Shown here: one piece after another, positions 1-9,003 of the stretch
Layout: the number at the start of each line of letters is the position of its first letter
Position numbering within the stretch: position 1 is the first letter of the stretch
Virus record (IMG/VR): IMGVR_UViG_3300028044_000009
Location: 1-52,174 of that record
Length of the DNA: 52,174 nucleotides
Source: a virus
Direction: 5' to 3' (one strand)
Position numbers and translations under genes: made by a program
Notes under the pieces: model-generated
The model's input: the letters and a program-made list of their open reading frames with translations, nothing else
The model's database searches: none
What the model was told of the DNA's origin: nothing

Positions 1-2
1 AT

Positions 3-1925
3 ATAGAAACATATTACCCTATTATAAGACTATTTGCAAAACAAAAGTTAGAAGACCCAACACTGAATAAAACTAGATTTCAACAAAATTTAAATAATTT
101 TTTACTACAACAACAAACATTTAACTCAGAAAATTTAACACAAACTTTTTTAAAATTAAATGCAGACTTACCAACAATCAAACAGAATACACCACCAATT
201 AAAAACGCAACGGCAGGTAATGTTTCAAAGTTAGACACCTATTCTTTATTAAAAACAATGAACGACAAGTGGATTGCGGGTACAGACTTTTTAAATAAAA
301 CCATTTTTGAAGACTTTTTATTTCAAGATAAAGCGGCTAGAGATGTTGGTAATGAAATTACAATTGATTTAGAAAAAATTAAAGGATATCTAAAAGGTAA
401 CGACAACCAAAATATGTTAGCGATTATAAGTAATATTTGTGGGGATAACAATATGGTGTTTTTTGCACTTCCTGCATATGTTAACTTTTATGGTATACAA
501 CAGGCGGTCGCTAAAAGTGAACCAATTCCTGTTGATGCCACTGAAACTTTGTTTGGTACTTTTTTGGATGTTGATTATATAAAGGCAACACCGAAGTTTT
601 TACTTATGTATGTTGGAAAACCATCAGAACACGTTGCAACAAATGCTGCTTATTCTAAATTTGCCAGTGATACTTTTGATTTAAGAAAATCATCTGATAA
701 TCCTTTGCGTGTTCCATCAAGTCCCGATGAAGATTATTCTAAAAAAAATAGAGTAGTAGGGTTTAGTGTTGACTACGGTACTCAAAACCAAAGTATCTTT
801 AAAAGTGTGTCTATTGATATGTCAGAAAAGAAAAACACTGCAGAATCTAATAGAATATATGCTCAAATGGGAGCTTCGGTTAGTGGTGACAAAGTAGCAC
901 AACAAACAGTTTCATTATATAGTATCTACAAAAGTAGAAGTTATACCGCAACAATAGAAATGATGGGTAATGCTATGATGCAACCAACAATGTATTTGAA
1001 TTTAAGACACGTTCCTTTATTTTATGGACCATATATGATTATGAGTGTTAGTCACAAAATTAATACTAATGGGTTTTCAACGACAATAGAAGGACCTAGA
1101 ATTTCAAGATATAGTTTACCACAACCAAATAGTCTTATAGATACAGTTAATCAAAATTATTTAAATTACTACAAAGAACAAATTTTAAAAACTTCCAAAA
1201 CTTCAGAAGCGATTACTAATGTTGATACCCAACAAGGAACAGTACAAGCTGGTTCATTACAAGCTCCTGAAAATATTTGTTTATCTGCTACAACATTTAC
1301 TACAACACCATTTGTTTCAATAAATCTAACTCCAATAACTTCAAGTGAACTTCAGACTTTGTTGAATAGTAAAATATCAGCATCGTTAGAAAAATTAAGA
1401 CCACTATATTATGGAGTTGCATTTTCTAGACTTAATAATAAAATTGACCAAGTTGTTTGTAGTGCTCCAAATTACAACTTGTATGAAATATCAACATCTA
1501 ATAATTATGGTGGAAGTTTAAATGGATTAATAAGTCAACAAGTTTGTACGACGACTGCTTTGGAAGATACGAGTGTATCAAGACCATACGCAGCTTTTGC
1601 TAGTTTTGATGCGGGACTCGAGTTTTTTAATCTTCAAAACCAAGCTTTTCTTCCAATAATAGAAAGTTTGAAAAATGCGAGTACAGAAACTACTGATGCT
1701 AAAAAATATGCTGACGCTTACAGTGTTTATACATTGTTTAGAGTTGATGGTCGTTTTGTTAGTCCATCGGGTGGTCCACAGCTTTACACAACACTACCTG
1801 AAACCTTCGCCGATTTTACACTTAGAAAGGCCGAAAAAGTAAATCCAGGTTTTTCGGATATACTTGATATTTATAATAGGTATAAACAACTATTTGAAAG
1901 CAGTTACAAATTGTTTTTCCCATAA
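3..1925 (+). CDS. Baseplate hub/tail-like virion protein, 5' end outside window
   Basis: The reading frame is open from base 3, well before the first ATG at 258, so this is the 3' part of a longer gene and 258 is probably not its start. The segment around bases 940-1110 (TATIEMMGNAMMQP, then LRHVPLFYGPYMIMSVSHKI and TTIEGPRIS) resembles the closing part of hub domains in contractile tails, where a strand pair reports a GPYMI/SVSH pattern. The C-terminal 250 residues are rich in Ser, Thr, Asn and Tyr, with no motif I recognise. It lies directly upstream of small virion-associated genes. The virion role is inferred from composition and this motif; the exact T4 equivalent is uncertain. Confidence 0.6.
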   Translation: METYYPIIRLFAKQKLEDPTLNKTRFQQNLNNFLLQQQTFNSENLTQTFLKLNADLPTIKQNTPPIKNATAGNVSKLDTYSLLKTMNDKWIAGTDFLNKTIFEDFLFQDKAARDVGNEITIDLEKIKGYLKGNDNQNMLAIISNICGDNNMVFFALPAYVNFYGIQQAVAKSEPIPVDATETLFGTFLDVDYIKATPKFLLMYVGKPSEHVATNAAYSKFASDTFDLRKSSDNPLRVPSSPDEDYSKKNRVVGFSVDYGTQNQSIFKSVSIDMSEKKNTAESNRIYAQMGASVSGDKVAQQTVSLYSIYKSRSYTATIEMMGNAMMQPTMYLNLRHVPLFYGPYMIMSVSHKINTNGFSTTIEGPRISRYSLPQPNSLIDTVNQNYLNYYKEQILKTSKTSEAITNVDTQQGTVQAGSLQAPENICLSATTFTTTPFVSINLTPITSSELQTLLNSKISASLEKLRPLYYGVAFSRLNNKIDQVVCSAPNYNLYEISTSNNYGGSLNGLISQQVCTTTALEDTSVSRPYAAFASFDAGLEFFNLQNQAFLPIIESLKNASTETTDAKKYADAYSVYTLFRVDGRFVSPSGGPQLYTTLPETFADFTLRKAEKVNPGFSDILDIYNRYKQLFESSYKLFFP

Positions 1926-1930
1926 CATAA

Positions 1931-1938
1931 TATTTATA
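1931..1938 (+). promoter_or_regulatory. TATTTATA box (candidate late promoter)
   Basis: TATTTATA lies 11 nt before the ATG at 1950. The same octamer recurs before many virion gene blocks in this window. Its promoter role is inferred from recurrence only. Confidence 0.4.
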
Positions 1939-1949
1939 TAAAAAAAACT

Positions 1950-2174
1950 ATGGAAATTAAAATGTTATTAGATAATTATCTAAGAAAAGATACTAAAATT
2001 ACCCAAAGAGATAAAGGTAATGGATATCAAGAAGTTTGCGATTTGGATACAGGTGATTGTTACACAGTTAGAATGAAAGATGGTTTAATTGAAAGAGTAG
2101 ACAACACTATGAAAACAAACAGAACATTAAAAGTTGAAACTCCAACAGGAGTTAAAACATTATTAAATGGATAA
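1950..2174 (+). CDS. Small hypothetical protein (74 aa)
   Basis: Predicted 74-residue soluble protein with alternating charged and hydrophobic residues, including a CDLDTGDCYTVRMKDG segment that could form a small beta hairpin with two nearby cysteines. I do not recognise the family. It starts 11 nt after a TATTTATA box and its end overlaps the next possible start by 8 nt, so it is probably co-transcribed with the acidic repeat protein that follows. Lysine- and threonine-rich, no signal peptide or membrane segment. Confidence 0.6.
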   Translation: MEIKMLLDNYLRKDTKITQRDKGNGYQEVCDLDTGDCYTVRMKDGLIERVDNTMKTNRTLKVETPTGVKTLLNG

Positions 2175-2859
2175 AAAAATGAATATAGAAAAACAAATTC
2201 TTGAGGAATTAAAAAGATTCAATCAAATCACAGGTTATATTAATGAACAAGAGGCTTTACCTGCACCTGAAGCAGGAACACCACCAGCACCCGAAGCGGG
2301 GTCACCACCGGCACCTGAAGCAGGAACACCACCGGCACCTGAAGCAGGAGCACCACCGGCACCTGATGCAGGAGGGGCTGATGCAATACCTGAACCTGTA
2401 GATGTGGAGTCTGACCCTGATGTTGAAGAGGTTGATACTAAAAAAGACAAAGAAGAGGGAGGGACTGAAGAATTAGATATTACTGATTTGGTTACGGCTC
2501 AAGAAGAAATCAAGTCAAAACAAGAAGAGTTTATGGACGGAATGTTTCAAAAAATAAATGATTTGGAAACCAAATTAAATCAAATGGACCAAATTATGTC
2601 TAAAATTGATTCAATTGAAAGTAAAGTTGAAAAATATAGAACTAAAAGTCCTGAAGAAAAACTTATGTTACGTTCTTTAGATTCTTATCCATATAATCAA
2701 AAACTTACTGATTATTTTGAAGACAAAAAAGAAGACTTTGAAAAACAAGGAAAAGATGAATACATTTTAACTTCAGATGATGTTGAAAACTTTTCACCAA
2801 ACGAAGTTAAAAAAACTTTTGGTATTTTTGACCAAGACGATGATGAAAATACATTCTAA
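2167..2859 (+). CDS. Acidic PAPEAG-repeat protein with leader-like N-terminus
   Basis: A 230-residue protein. From the second Met (base 2179), which is preceded by an A-run and may be the true start, it begins with a short amphipathic helix ending in YINEQE. This resembles the leaders of the proteins at 40025, 40451 and 50627 and could be a head-targeting sequence cut after I-N-E. Nearly five copies of an eight-residue PAPEAGTP unit follow (bases 2260-2373), then a strongly acidic stretch, a predicted coiled coil (about residues 110-155) and an acidic C-terminus. There are no cysteines or membrane segments. A scaffold, core or internal virion role is a guess from the leader and composition. 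Confidence 0.65.
   Translation: MDKKMNIEKQILEELKRFNQITGYINEQEALPAPEAGTPPAPEAGSPPAPEAGTPPAPEAGAPPAPDAGGADAIPEPVDVESDPDVEEVDTKKDKEEGGTEELDITDLVTAQEEIKSKQEEFMDGMFQKINDLETKLNQMDQIMSKIDSIESKVEKYRTKSPEEKLMLRSLDSYPYNQKLTDYFEDKKEDFEKQGKDEYILTSDDVENFSPNEVKKTFGIFDQDDDENTF
2260..2373 (+). repeat. 24-bp tandem repeat coding PAPEAGTP units
   Basis: About 4.7 copies of a 24-bp unit within the acidic protein gene, coding PAPEAGTP, PAPEAGSP, PAPEAGTP, PAPEAGAP and a final PAPDAG. Copies differ mainly at third positions and at the Thr/Ser/Ala site, so the protein repeat is kept while the DNA has drifted. Confidence 0.85.
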
Positions 2860-2885
2860 AATTAATTATAATATTGAATTTTAAT

Positions 2886-2908
2886 GGAAGAATTATCTTC
2901 CCTTTTTT
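2886..2908 (+). terminator. Intrinsic terminator after acidic protein gene
   Basis: A perfect 6-bp stem GGAAGA/TCTTCC with an ATTA loop is followed by CTTTTTTA. It lies 27 nt after the stop codon and just before the gp32 promoter, separating the two units. Confidence 0.7.
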
Positions 2909-2909
2909 A

Positions 2910-2940
2910 TTTGACAAACACAAAAATTCACCTATATTTT
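2910..2940 (+). promoter_or_regulatory. Bacteroidota-type promoter for gp32
   Basis: TTTGACA (2910-2916) and TATATTTT (2933-2940) are separated by 19 nt, close to the Bacteroidota consensus TTTG/TAnnTTTG. The predicted start of transcription near 2946 would give a leader of about 30 nt before the gp32 ATG at 2976. Confidence 0.55.
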
Positions 2941-2975
2941 TCATAGATAAAAGAGTAATAATTAAAAATTTATTT

Positions 2976-3830
2976 ATGGCAAATTCAGTATTAGATTCAG
3001 TACTTGCGCAGTACGAAAAGAACTCAACATCAACGAGTTCACAAAAAACAAACATTTCACAAGAGGACAGATTGAAAAAGTATTTTTCAGCGATTCTTCA
3101 AAAAAATGAAAAGTCCGCATCACGAAGAATTCGTATTTTACCTACAAAAGATGGTTCATCACCATTTACTGAAGTATGGTATCACGAAATTCAAGTAAAT
3201 GGGCAATGGGTAAAGTTGTATGACCCTGACAAAAATGACAACGAACGTTCACCACTTACAGAAGTTTATAATGAACTTATTTCTACAGGTAGAAAAGAAG
3301 ATAAAGAATTGGCGTCACAATATCGTTCACGTTTATTTTACATTGTAAAAGTTATTGACCGTGATAACGAACAAGATGGTGTTAAATTTTGGCGATTCAA
3401 ACACAACTACAAACAAGAAGGTGTGTTAGATAAAATCTTACCTATTTGGAAAGCTAAAGGTGACGTTACAGACGCTGAAAAAGGTCGTGATTTAATCATT
3501 GAACTTACAAAGGCGAAAACCCCACAGGGAAAAGAGTATACCGTCATCCAAACTATTATGTATGATGACCCACAACCACTTCACGAAGATAAAGGAATTA
3601 TGGAAGGATGGGTACAGGATGAATTAACTTGGAATGATGTTTATTCTAAAAAACCTGTTGAGTACTTAGATGCGGTTGCGGTTGGTGAAACTCCAATTTG
3701 GAGTTCAGAACTTAAAAAGTATGTTTATGGAGAATCTGCCGAAATTTCACTTGGTGGTTCAAAACAAGAAACGGCTCCTATTGTTGACCCACAGGCAAAT
3801 GACGAACCTGCAGAAGATTTACCATTCTAA
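2976..3830 (+). CDS. 32: Single-stranded DNA-binding protein, gp32-like
   Basis: This is the T4 gp32-type ssDNA-binding protein, expected to coat replication and recombination intermediates. I chose the ATG at 2976 (MANSVLDSVLAQYEK) because it matches the family N-terminus; an upstream ATG at 2874 would add residues running through the terminator and promoter. The core segment RIRILPTKDGSSPFTEVWYHE is aligned by eye with the T4 OB-fold start. T4 gp32 binds zinc with one His and three Cys; this 284-residue protein contains no Cys at all, so that zinc site is absent. The C-terminus is acidic and ends EDLPF, like the tip of bacterial SSB proteins rather than T4 gp32. It is flanked by terminators and probably expressed alone. 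Confidence 0.88.
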   Translation: MANSVLDSVLAQYEKNSTSTSSQKTNISQEDRLKKYFSAILQKNEKSASRRIRILPTKDGSSPFTEVWYHEIQVNGQWVKLYDPDKNDNERSPLTEVYNELISTGRKEDKELASQYRSRLFYIVKVIDRDNEQDGVKFWRFKHNYKQEGVLDKILPIWKAKGDVTDAEKGRDLIIELTKAKTPQGKEYTVIQTIMYDDPQPLHEDKGIMEGWVQDELTWNDVYSKKPVEYLDAVAVGETPIWSSELKKYVYGESAEISLGGSKQETAPIVDPQANDEPAEDLPF

Positions 3831-3847
3831 TCCAAACTTTTATTTAC

Positions 3848-3876
3848 TCGGGCTCGGTAAATGGGCCCGATTTTTA
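3848..3876 (+). terminator. Intrinsic terminator after gp32
   Basis: An 8-bp stem TCGGGCTC/GGGCCCGA (one G-T pair) with a 7-nt loop is followed by TTTTTATT, 18 nt after the gp32 stop. The GC-rich stem stands out in this AT-rich sequence. Confidence 0.85.
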
Positions 3877-3898
3877 TTAACTTTTAAAAAAACAAAAA

Positions 3899-4117
3899 AT
3901 GAAGTCGTTTATCGCAGAAAAATTAAAAGATGCTCTTGTAAAAAAATATGAGGCAGAAATCGCAGACGCTGAAGCAAGACTATATGTTTATTTTACAAAT
4001 CCTGTTGGTATTGGTGAACACCCACAACATACAGAAGAAATGGACAACTTGGTTGAACAACTAGCAAATGCAAAAGATAAATTGGAAACAATTAATAATT
4101 TCAAAATTTACGAATAA
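3899..4117 (+). CDS. Small helical hypothetical protein (72 aa)
   Basis: Predicted to be almost wholly helical, with two helices (residues 1-30 and 43-70) joined by a segment containing NPVGIGEHPQH. It lies between the gp32 terminator and uvsX, 2 nt before the uvsX start, so it probably shares a transcript with uvsX. I do not recognise the family. An A-run precedes the ATG and there is no clear Shine-Dalgarno site. Confidence 0.65.
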   Translation: MKSFIAEKLKDALVKKYEAEIADAEARLYVYFTNPVGIGEHPQHTEEMDNLVEQLANAKDKLETINNFKIYE

Positions 4118-4119
4118 TA

Positions 4120-5118
4120 ATGGCAATCAAAAAGAATGATTTTAGTTCATTAAAAAAGAAGTTTTCAACTTCAGCTAAGTACAAACCACAAAGGTTTTTT
4201 GATTTAGGGTCAGACTTTTTGGATGCGGTTGGATTACCTGGCCCTGCAATCGGACACCTTAATATGTTTTTGGGTCACTCCGATACAGGAAAAACAACAG
4301 CCTTAGTCAAAACTGCGGTTGATGCACAAAAGAAAGGTATTCTACCCGTTTTCATTATTACAGAACAGAAATGGTCTTTTGAACACGCAAAACTAATGGG
4401 TTTTGAATGTGAGGAAGTGGTTGATGAAGAAACAGGTGAAGTTGATTGGGATGGATTTTTTATCTTTAACAATAACTTTGAGTACATTGAACAAATTACT
4501 GATTATATTAATAGTTTGTTAGATGCTCAAGAAAAAGGTGAATTAGACTATTCATTATGTATAATGTGGGACTCCGTAGGTTCTGTTCCCTGTAAAATGA
4601 CATATGAAGGTCGCGGTGGAAAACAACATAACGCAGCTGCACTGGCAGACAAAATTGGTATGGGAATAAATCAAAGAATTTCAGGGTCTCGTAAATCGGA
4701 TTCCAAATATGAAAATACTTTAATTATTGTAAACCAACCTTGGGTTGAACTACCTGATAATCCATTTGGACAACCTAAAATCAAAGCTAAAGGCGGTGAA
4801 GCTATTTGGTTGAACTCATCTTTAGTATTTTTATTTGGAAATCAAAAAGGGGCGGGAACAACAAAAATAACAGCAACAAAAGACAAAAGAACCGTAAAGT
4901 TTGCATCAAGAACTAAAGTGTCTGTGATGAAAAATCACATAAATGGTCTTGGATATGATGATGGTAAAATAATTGTAACACCGCATGGTTTTATTGCTGG
5001 CAAAGACACAACTGAAGAAAAAACAAATATAGAAAAATACAAAAAAGAATACGCAGATTATTGGAAAGACATAATTGGGGTGGATGGTGATTTTGATTTG
5101 AAAGAAGAAAAAGAATAA
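4120..5118 (+). CDS. uvsX: UvsX-like recombinase (RecA family)
   Basis: RecA/UvsX-family strand-exchange ATPase that would load on ssDNA with gp32 and drive recombination-dependent replication and repair. Walker A is GHSDTGKT (residues 52-59) and Walker B is LCIMWDS (146-152). A RecA-like segment after Walker B contains the ISGSRKS loop, and a KGGEAIWLNSS segment follows near residue 230. The 332-residue length is close to the T4 protein (about 390 residues) but shorter at the C-terminus, which is acidic. It is placed close to gp32 and upstream of gp41, as expected for this module. Confidence 0.92.
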   Translation: MAIKKNDFSSLKKKFSTSAKYKPQRFFDLGSDFLDAVGLPGPAIGHLNMFLGHSDTGKTTALVKTAVDAQKKGILPVFIITEQKWSFEHAKLMGFECEEVVDEETGEVDWDGFFIFNNNFEYIEQITDYINSLLDAQEKGELDYSLCIMWDSVGSVPCKMTYEGRGGKQHNAAALADKIGMGINQRISGSRKSDSKYENTLIIVNQPWVELPDNPFGQPKIKAKGGEAIWLNSSLVFLFGNQKGAGTTKITATKDKRTVKFASRTKVSVMKNHINGLGYDDGKIIVTPHGFIAGKDTTEEKTNIEKYKKEYADYWKDIIGVDGDFDLKEEKE

Positions 5119-5148
5119 GTAGAGTAGTAACAATTTAATTTTTAGGGA

Positions 5149-6156
5149 GTGTCAAAGACATTACTTGTAGACGGAAATAATTTATTGAAAATTGGTTTTC
5201 ACGGTGTTAGAGAATTTTATCACGAAGGGAAACACGTCGGAGGTATTTGGCACTTTCTAAACACTCTACGTAAATTTTTAGAAGAGTCTAATTTTGACAA
5301 AGTAGTTGTTTTTTGGGATAGTAATACAAGTACATCACAAAGAAGACTTATTTACCCAAAGTATAAGTTAAATAGAAAAAGTTCAGATAACGAACTAAAA
5401 GAAGAATCGTTTAATATTCAAAAACAAAGAGTTAAACAATATTTGGAAGAAATGTTTGTAAGACAACTTGAAGTTGAGCATTCAGAGGCAGACGATTTGA
5501 TTGCATATTATTGTAAAATATCTGAAGACGAACAAAAAACAATATTCTCAAGTGATAGGGACCTCACACAGCTCATTTCAGACAAAGTTACTATATATTC
5601 ACCATCCAACAAGTCATACTTCAAATTAGGGGATAAAATAAAACTTTATGAAAATCTAATCCCGCACTATAATGTTAAAACTTTAAAAATTTTAACAGGT
5701 GATGGGTCAGATAATATTGATGGTATATTTTATCTTGGGGAAAAAACATTAATTAAATTTTTTCCTGAGTTACTTGAAAAAGAAGTTAACTTCACCGATA
5801 TTTTAACAAAGGGTGAAATATTGTTAAAAGAAAATAAAGACAATATTGCACTTCAAAATCTGTTAAGTGGTAAAACAAAAGAAGGTGTTTTTGGTCAAGA
5901 GTTTTTTGAAATTAATGAAAAACTCGTAGATTTGGATAACCCTTTAATAAATGAATATGGTAAAGAAATGGTACACCTTTACTATTCTGAGAGCTTGGAC
6001 CCTGATGGTAGAGGATATAGAAATTTAATAAGAATGATGATGGAAGATGGATTGTTTAAGTTTTTACCTAAAACTGATGATAATTGGACGTACTTTCTAA
6101 AACCATTTTTAAAACTAACAAGAAAAGAAAAAACAAAATTTAAAAGAAAAAATTAA
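5149..6156 (+). CDS. rnh: 5'-3' exonuclease, RNase H/FEN type
   Basis: Flap/5'-nuclease family protein, comparable to T4 RNase H, which removes primers and flaps during lagging-strand maturation. Metal-binding acidic residues are visible: LLVDGNN (D8), EHSEADDL (E113, D115, D116), SSDRDL (D136, D138) and LTGDGSDNIDGI (D185, D188), the last belonging to the helix-three-turn-helix region. Length 335 residues, near T4 RNase H (about 305). The start is GTG at 5149, following the run TTTTTAGGGA; no nearby ATG keeps the LLVDGNN motif. In T4 the equivalent gene also lies in the gene 32 region. Confidence 0.87.
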   Translation: MSKTLLVDGNNLLKIGFHGVREFYHEGKHVGGIWHFLNTLRKFLEESNFDKVVVFWDSNTSTSQRRLIYPKYKLNRKSSDNELKEESFNIQKQRVKQYLEEMFVRQLEVEHSEADDLIAYYCKISEDEQKTIFSSDRDLTQLISDKVTIYSPSNKSYFKLGDKIKLYENLIPHYNVKTLKILTGDGSDNIDGIFYLGEKTLIKFFPELLEKEVNFTDILTKGEILLKENKDNIALQNLLSGKTKEGVFGQEFFEINEKLVDLDNPLINEYGKEMVHLYYSESLDPDGRGYRNLIRMMMEDGLFKFLPKTDDNWTYFLKPFLKLTRKEKTKFKRKN

Positions 6157-6160
6157 AATT

Positions 6161-6613
6161 ATGAAAGAGAATCACGACATTACTAAAGTTGAGTTTTTAA
6201 TCACATTAAATGACAACTTCGTTGTACAAAGATTTTTCAATGTCAGAAGTATGAACCAAAAAGCCAAAAACAGTCTTGAGCTTTTAAATTATATGAATGA
6301 GTTGTCATATGATTTACAAACAAAATTAAGAAACAAGTCGGTATTTTACATGTTGGAAAACCGATTCCAAATTGAAGAAGACCCAAGTATTTTAGATACG
6401 GCAAATACCGATGGACCTGAAGTGTTCAACCTAATTATTCGTATTGGAAATGAGACAATTTGTCATAGACAAATCGATGCTAAACTGTACCCGCCAAAGG
6501 CTAGATACACCCTGGATATACGACCAACAATAAAAACCATACTGAAAGACTTAACTGACATTTTTTCAGCTAAAAATTTATCTTATCGGTACCTTAATTA
6601 TTCGTTCGCTTAA
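6161..6613 (+). CDS. Conserved-looking hypothetical protein (150 aa)
   Basis: Soluble protein of mixed alpha/beta prediction, beginning with a strand (KVEFLITLNDNFVVQRFFNV), then a helical segment, then a strand-rich part (VFNLIIRIGNETICHRQID). It lies 4 nt after the 5' nuclease and before the helicase gene. I do not recognise the family. Position in the replication block suggests a replication-associated role, which is inference only. Confidence 0.65.
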   Translation: MKENHDITKVEFLITLNDNFVVQRFFNVRSMNQKAKNSLELLNYMNELSYDLQTKLRNKSVFYMLENRFQIEEDPSILDTANTDGPEVFNLIIRIGNETICHRQIDAKLYPPKARYTLDIRPTIKTILKDLTDIFSAKNLSYRYLNYSFA

Positions 6614-6616
6614 TCA

Positions 6617-6624
6617 TATTTATC
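6617..6624 (+). promoter_or_regulatory. TATTTATC box before gp41
   Basis: TATTTATC lies 27 nt before the helicase ATG at 6652, a near match to the TATTTATA box seen before virion genes. Weak candidate promoter within the replication block. Confidence 0.25.
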
Positions 6625-6651
6625 AAATACAAAAAGAAAAAATCATATAAT

Positions 6652-8031
6652 ATGTCAGACAAAAAAAACTTCGGATACTTAGGAAATACGTTTCAAATAC
6701 AGTTATTAAATAATATTATTTTATACAAAGATTTTTCGAATTCTATCCTCGAAGTAATTGACCCGCATTATTTTGATAATCAATATTTTCGTATTATTTG
6801 TCAAATGGTAAAGGAGTACTATTCCAAGTACGAGCATACACCAACTTTTGATACTTTAGAACAACTGACAAAGTCAGAAATTAGTTCACCTATGGCTCAA
6901 AAAAATATTTTAGATACAATTGAACAGGTAAAAAATGTTTCTGACGAAGGTTCATTATTTGTTCAAGAAAAATCACTTAAGTTTTGTAAACAACAAGAAT
7001 TACAAAAAGTAATGACCAAAGCTCAATCTATTATTGATAAAGGTGATTTTGAAAGTTACGACCATTTGGAAGAAATGGTAAGAGGAGCTTTACAAGTTGG
7101 TGAAATAGATAAAGGTACTGCAGATGTATTTTCAAATCTTGATGAGGTCTTAGATGATGACTATAGACATCCAATTCCAATAGGAATACCCGGAATTGAT
7201 AATCTTCTTCGTGGTGGTTTGGCAAAAGGAGAAATTGGTGTTATCTTAGCCCCCACAGGAGTAGGAAAGTCAACATTTACAACAAAGATTGCAAATCATG
7301 CTTTTAATCTTGGTTATAATGTATTACAAATATTTTTTGAGGATAACCCAAAAATTATTCAAAGAAAACACATCACTTTATGGACTGGAATTCATCCCGA
7401 TGATTTAACTGAAAATAAAAATGAGGTTTTAGAAAAAGTAAAACACATTCAAACATCAAGAAAGAATAAGTTGATTATGAAAAAACTCGCATCAGATACT
7501 GTAACTATTAGTCAGATTAAAACCCAAGTTAGAAAAATGATGGCTGAAGGTACAAGAATAGATATGATTATCTTGGACTACATTGATTGTGTTGTTCCTG
7601 ATAAAATGTTAAGTGATGAATGGAAAAGTGAAGGTTCAGTTATGAGAGGATTTGAGGCTATGTGTCACGAACTAGACATTGCTGGATGGACCGCAACACA
7701 AGGTAATCGTAATTCAATTTCATCTGAAGTTGTAACTACAGACCAAATGGGTGGGTCAATTAAAAAAGCCCAAGTTGGTCACGTTATTATTACGGTAGCC
7801 AAAAGTTTACAACAAAAAGAAATGAATTTAGCGACCATTGCCATCACAAAATCAAGGATAGGAAAAGATGGAATTGTATTTGAAAATTGTAAATTTGATA
7901 ATGCACTGCTTGAAATAGATACCGAACAAAGTATGACTTTTTTAGGTTTGGAAGAACAAAAAGAAGAAAGAAACAAAAATCGTGTCAAAGAACTCTTAGA
8001 AAAAAAGAGGTTAAAAGAACAACAATCTTAA
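6652..8031 (+). CDS. 41: Replicative DNA helicase, gp41/DnaB type
   Basis: RecA-fold hexameric helicase of the DnaB/gp41 group, which unwinds the fork and works with primase. The N-terminal domain (residues 1-150) is helical, like the DnaB N-domain. The C-terminal ATPase has Walker A APTGVGKST (200-208) and Walker B MIILDYID (305-312). The TQGNRNSI segment is typical of the family's sensor region, and KSRIGKDG matches the position of the arginine-finger loop. The C-terminus is a highly charged helix. Length 459 residues, about that of T4 gp41 (475). The matching primase is encoded about 33 kb downstream at 41010. Confidence 0.92.
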   Translation: MSDKKNFGYLGNTFQIQLLNNIILYKDFSNSILEVIDPHYFDNQYFRIICQMVKEYYSKYEHTPTFDTLEQLTKSEISSPMAQKNILDTIEQVKNVSDEGSLFVQEKSLKFCKQQELQKVMTKAQSIIDKGDFESYDHLEEMVRGALQVGEIDKGTADVFSNLDEVLDDDYRHPIPIGIPGIDNLLRGGLAKGEIGVILAPTGVGKSTFTTKIANHAFNLGYNVLQIFFEDNPKIIQRKHITLWTGIHPDDLTENKNEVLEKVKHIQTSRKNKLIMKKLASDTVTISQIKTQVRKMMAEGTRIDMIILDYIDCVVPDKMLSDEWKSEGSVMRGFEAMCHELDIAGWTATQGNRNSISSEVVTTDQMGGSIKKAQVGHVIITVAKSLQQKEMNLATIAITKSRIGKDGIVFENCKFDNALLEIDTEQSMTFLGLEEQKEERNKNRVKELLEKKRLKEQQS

Positions 8032-8044
8032 TTAATTAAAAACT

Positions 8045-8992
8045 ATGGAAAAAATATTAACAGAAAACCCTGGCCGCTTTGTCATCTTCCCGATTGAACA
8101 TAACGATATTTGGGAATATTATAAACAACACCAAGCTGCGTTTTGGACAGCAGAAGAAGTCGACTTAACAAATGACATTAGAGATTGGGAAAACCTAACC
8201 GATAATGAAAAGTATTTTATAAAAAATGTTTTGTCATTTTTTGCAGCTTCTGATGGAATTGTAAATGAAAACTTGGCGGAAAACTTCTATCGTGAAGTAC
8301 AATATCCTGAGGCAAAATTCTTTTATGGAATACAATTGGCGATGGAAAACATCCATTCACTTATGTATTCATTATTAATTGATACATATATCAATAACCC
8401 GAAAGAAAAAGATGAATGTTTTAACGCTATTGATAGATTACCTGCAGTACAGAAAAAGGCAAAATGGGCATTGGAGTGGATTGAAAATTCATCTTTTGCT
8501 GAAAGATTGGTAGCTTTTGCTGCCGTTGAGGGTATCTTTTTTTCAGGGTCTTTTTGTTCTATTTTTTGGATGAAATCAAGAGGAATTATGCAAGGTCTAT
8601 GTAATGCTAATTCACTGATATTTAAAGATGAAAACTTACATTGTGATTTTGCAATTCACCTATTAAATAATCACTTGGAAGAAAGGCCATCTGAAAAACG
8701 AATCAAAGAAATTGTATTATCGGCCCTTGAAATTGAAAAAGAATTTATAACTGAATCTTTACCTGTTTCTTTAATTGGTATGAATTCAAATTTAATGAAA
8801 CAATACTTAGAGTTTGTAGTTGATGGTTTATTAGTTAAAATGGGTTGTACTAAACATTTTAACGTAGAACAACCATTTAAGTTTATGGAACAAATTGCTG
8901 TTGAAACAAAAGGTAATTTCTTTGAATCAAGAACGGTTGAATATCAAAAAGCTAAATTAAACGAAACTATAACATTTACAGAGGATTTTTAA
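8045..8992 (+). CDS. nrdB: Ribonucleotide reductase class I, beta subunit
   Basis: Radical-generating small subunit of an aerobic class I ribonucleotide reductase, supplying deoxyribonucleotides. The di-iron ligands are all visible: D70, E101 and H104 (in [10 protein letters not shown]), E163 (AVEGIFFSG), E197 and H200 (KDENLHCDF). The likely radical tyrosine is Y108. The [16 protein letters not shown] pattern matches the eukaryote-like/T4-like group, with Leu where Glu is common before MYS. Length 315 residues is a little short for the family. The order nrdB-nrdA, with an 11-nt gap, suggests one transcript. Confidence 0.94.
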   Translation: MEKILTENPGRFVIFPIEHNDIWEYYKQHQAAFWTAEEVDLTNDIRDWENLTDNEKYFIKNVLSFFAASDGIVNENLAENFYREVQYPEAKFFYGIQLAMENIHSLMYSLLIDTYINNPKEKDECFNAIDRLPAVQKKAKWALEWIENSSFAERLVAFAAVEGIFFSGSFCSIFWMKSRGIMQGLCNANSLIFKDENLHCDFAIHLLNNHLEERPSEKRIKEIVLSALEIEKEFITESLPVSLIGMNSNLMKQYLEFVVDGLLVKMGCTKHFNVEQPFKFMEQIAVETKGNFFESRTVEYQKAKLNETITFTEDF

Positions 8993-9003
8993 ATTTAAAA
9001 AAT

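Noticed and set aside
2235-2450. Minus-strand frame of GGVPASGA repeats
   Set aside because: A shadow of the PAPEAG repeat on the + strand; no minus-strand gene elsewhere in the window.
2874-2975. Upstream start for gp32 at 2874
   Set aside because: It would translate the terminator hairpin and promoter, and the added residues do not fit the family.
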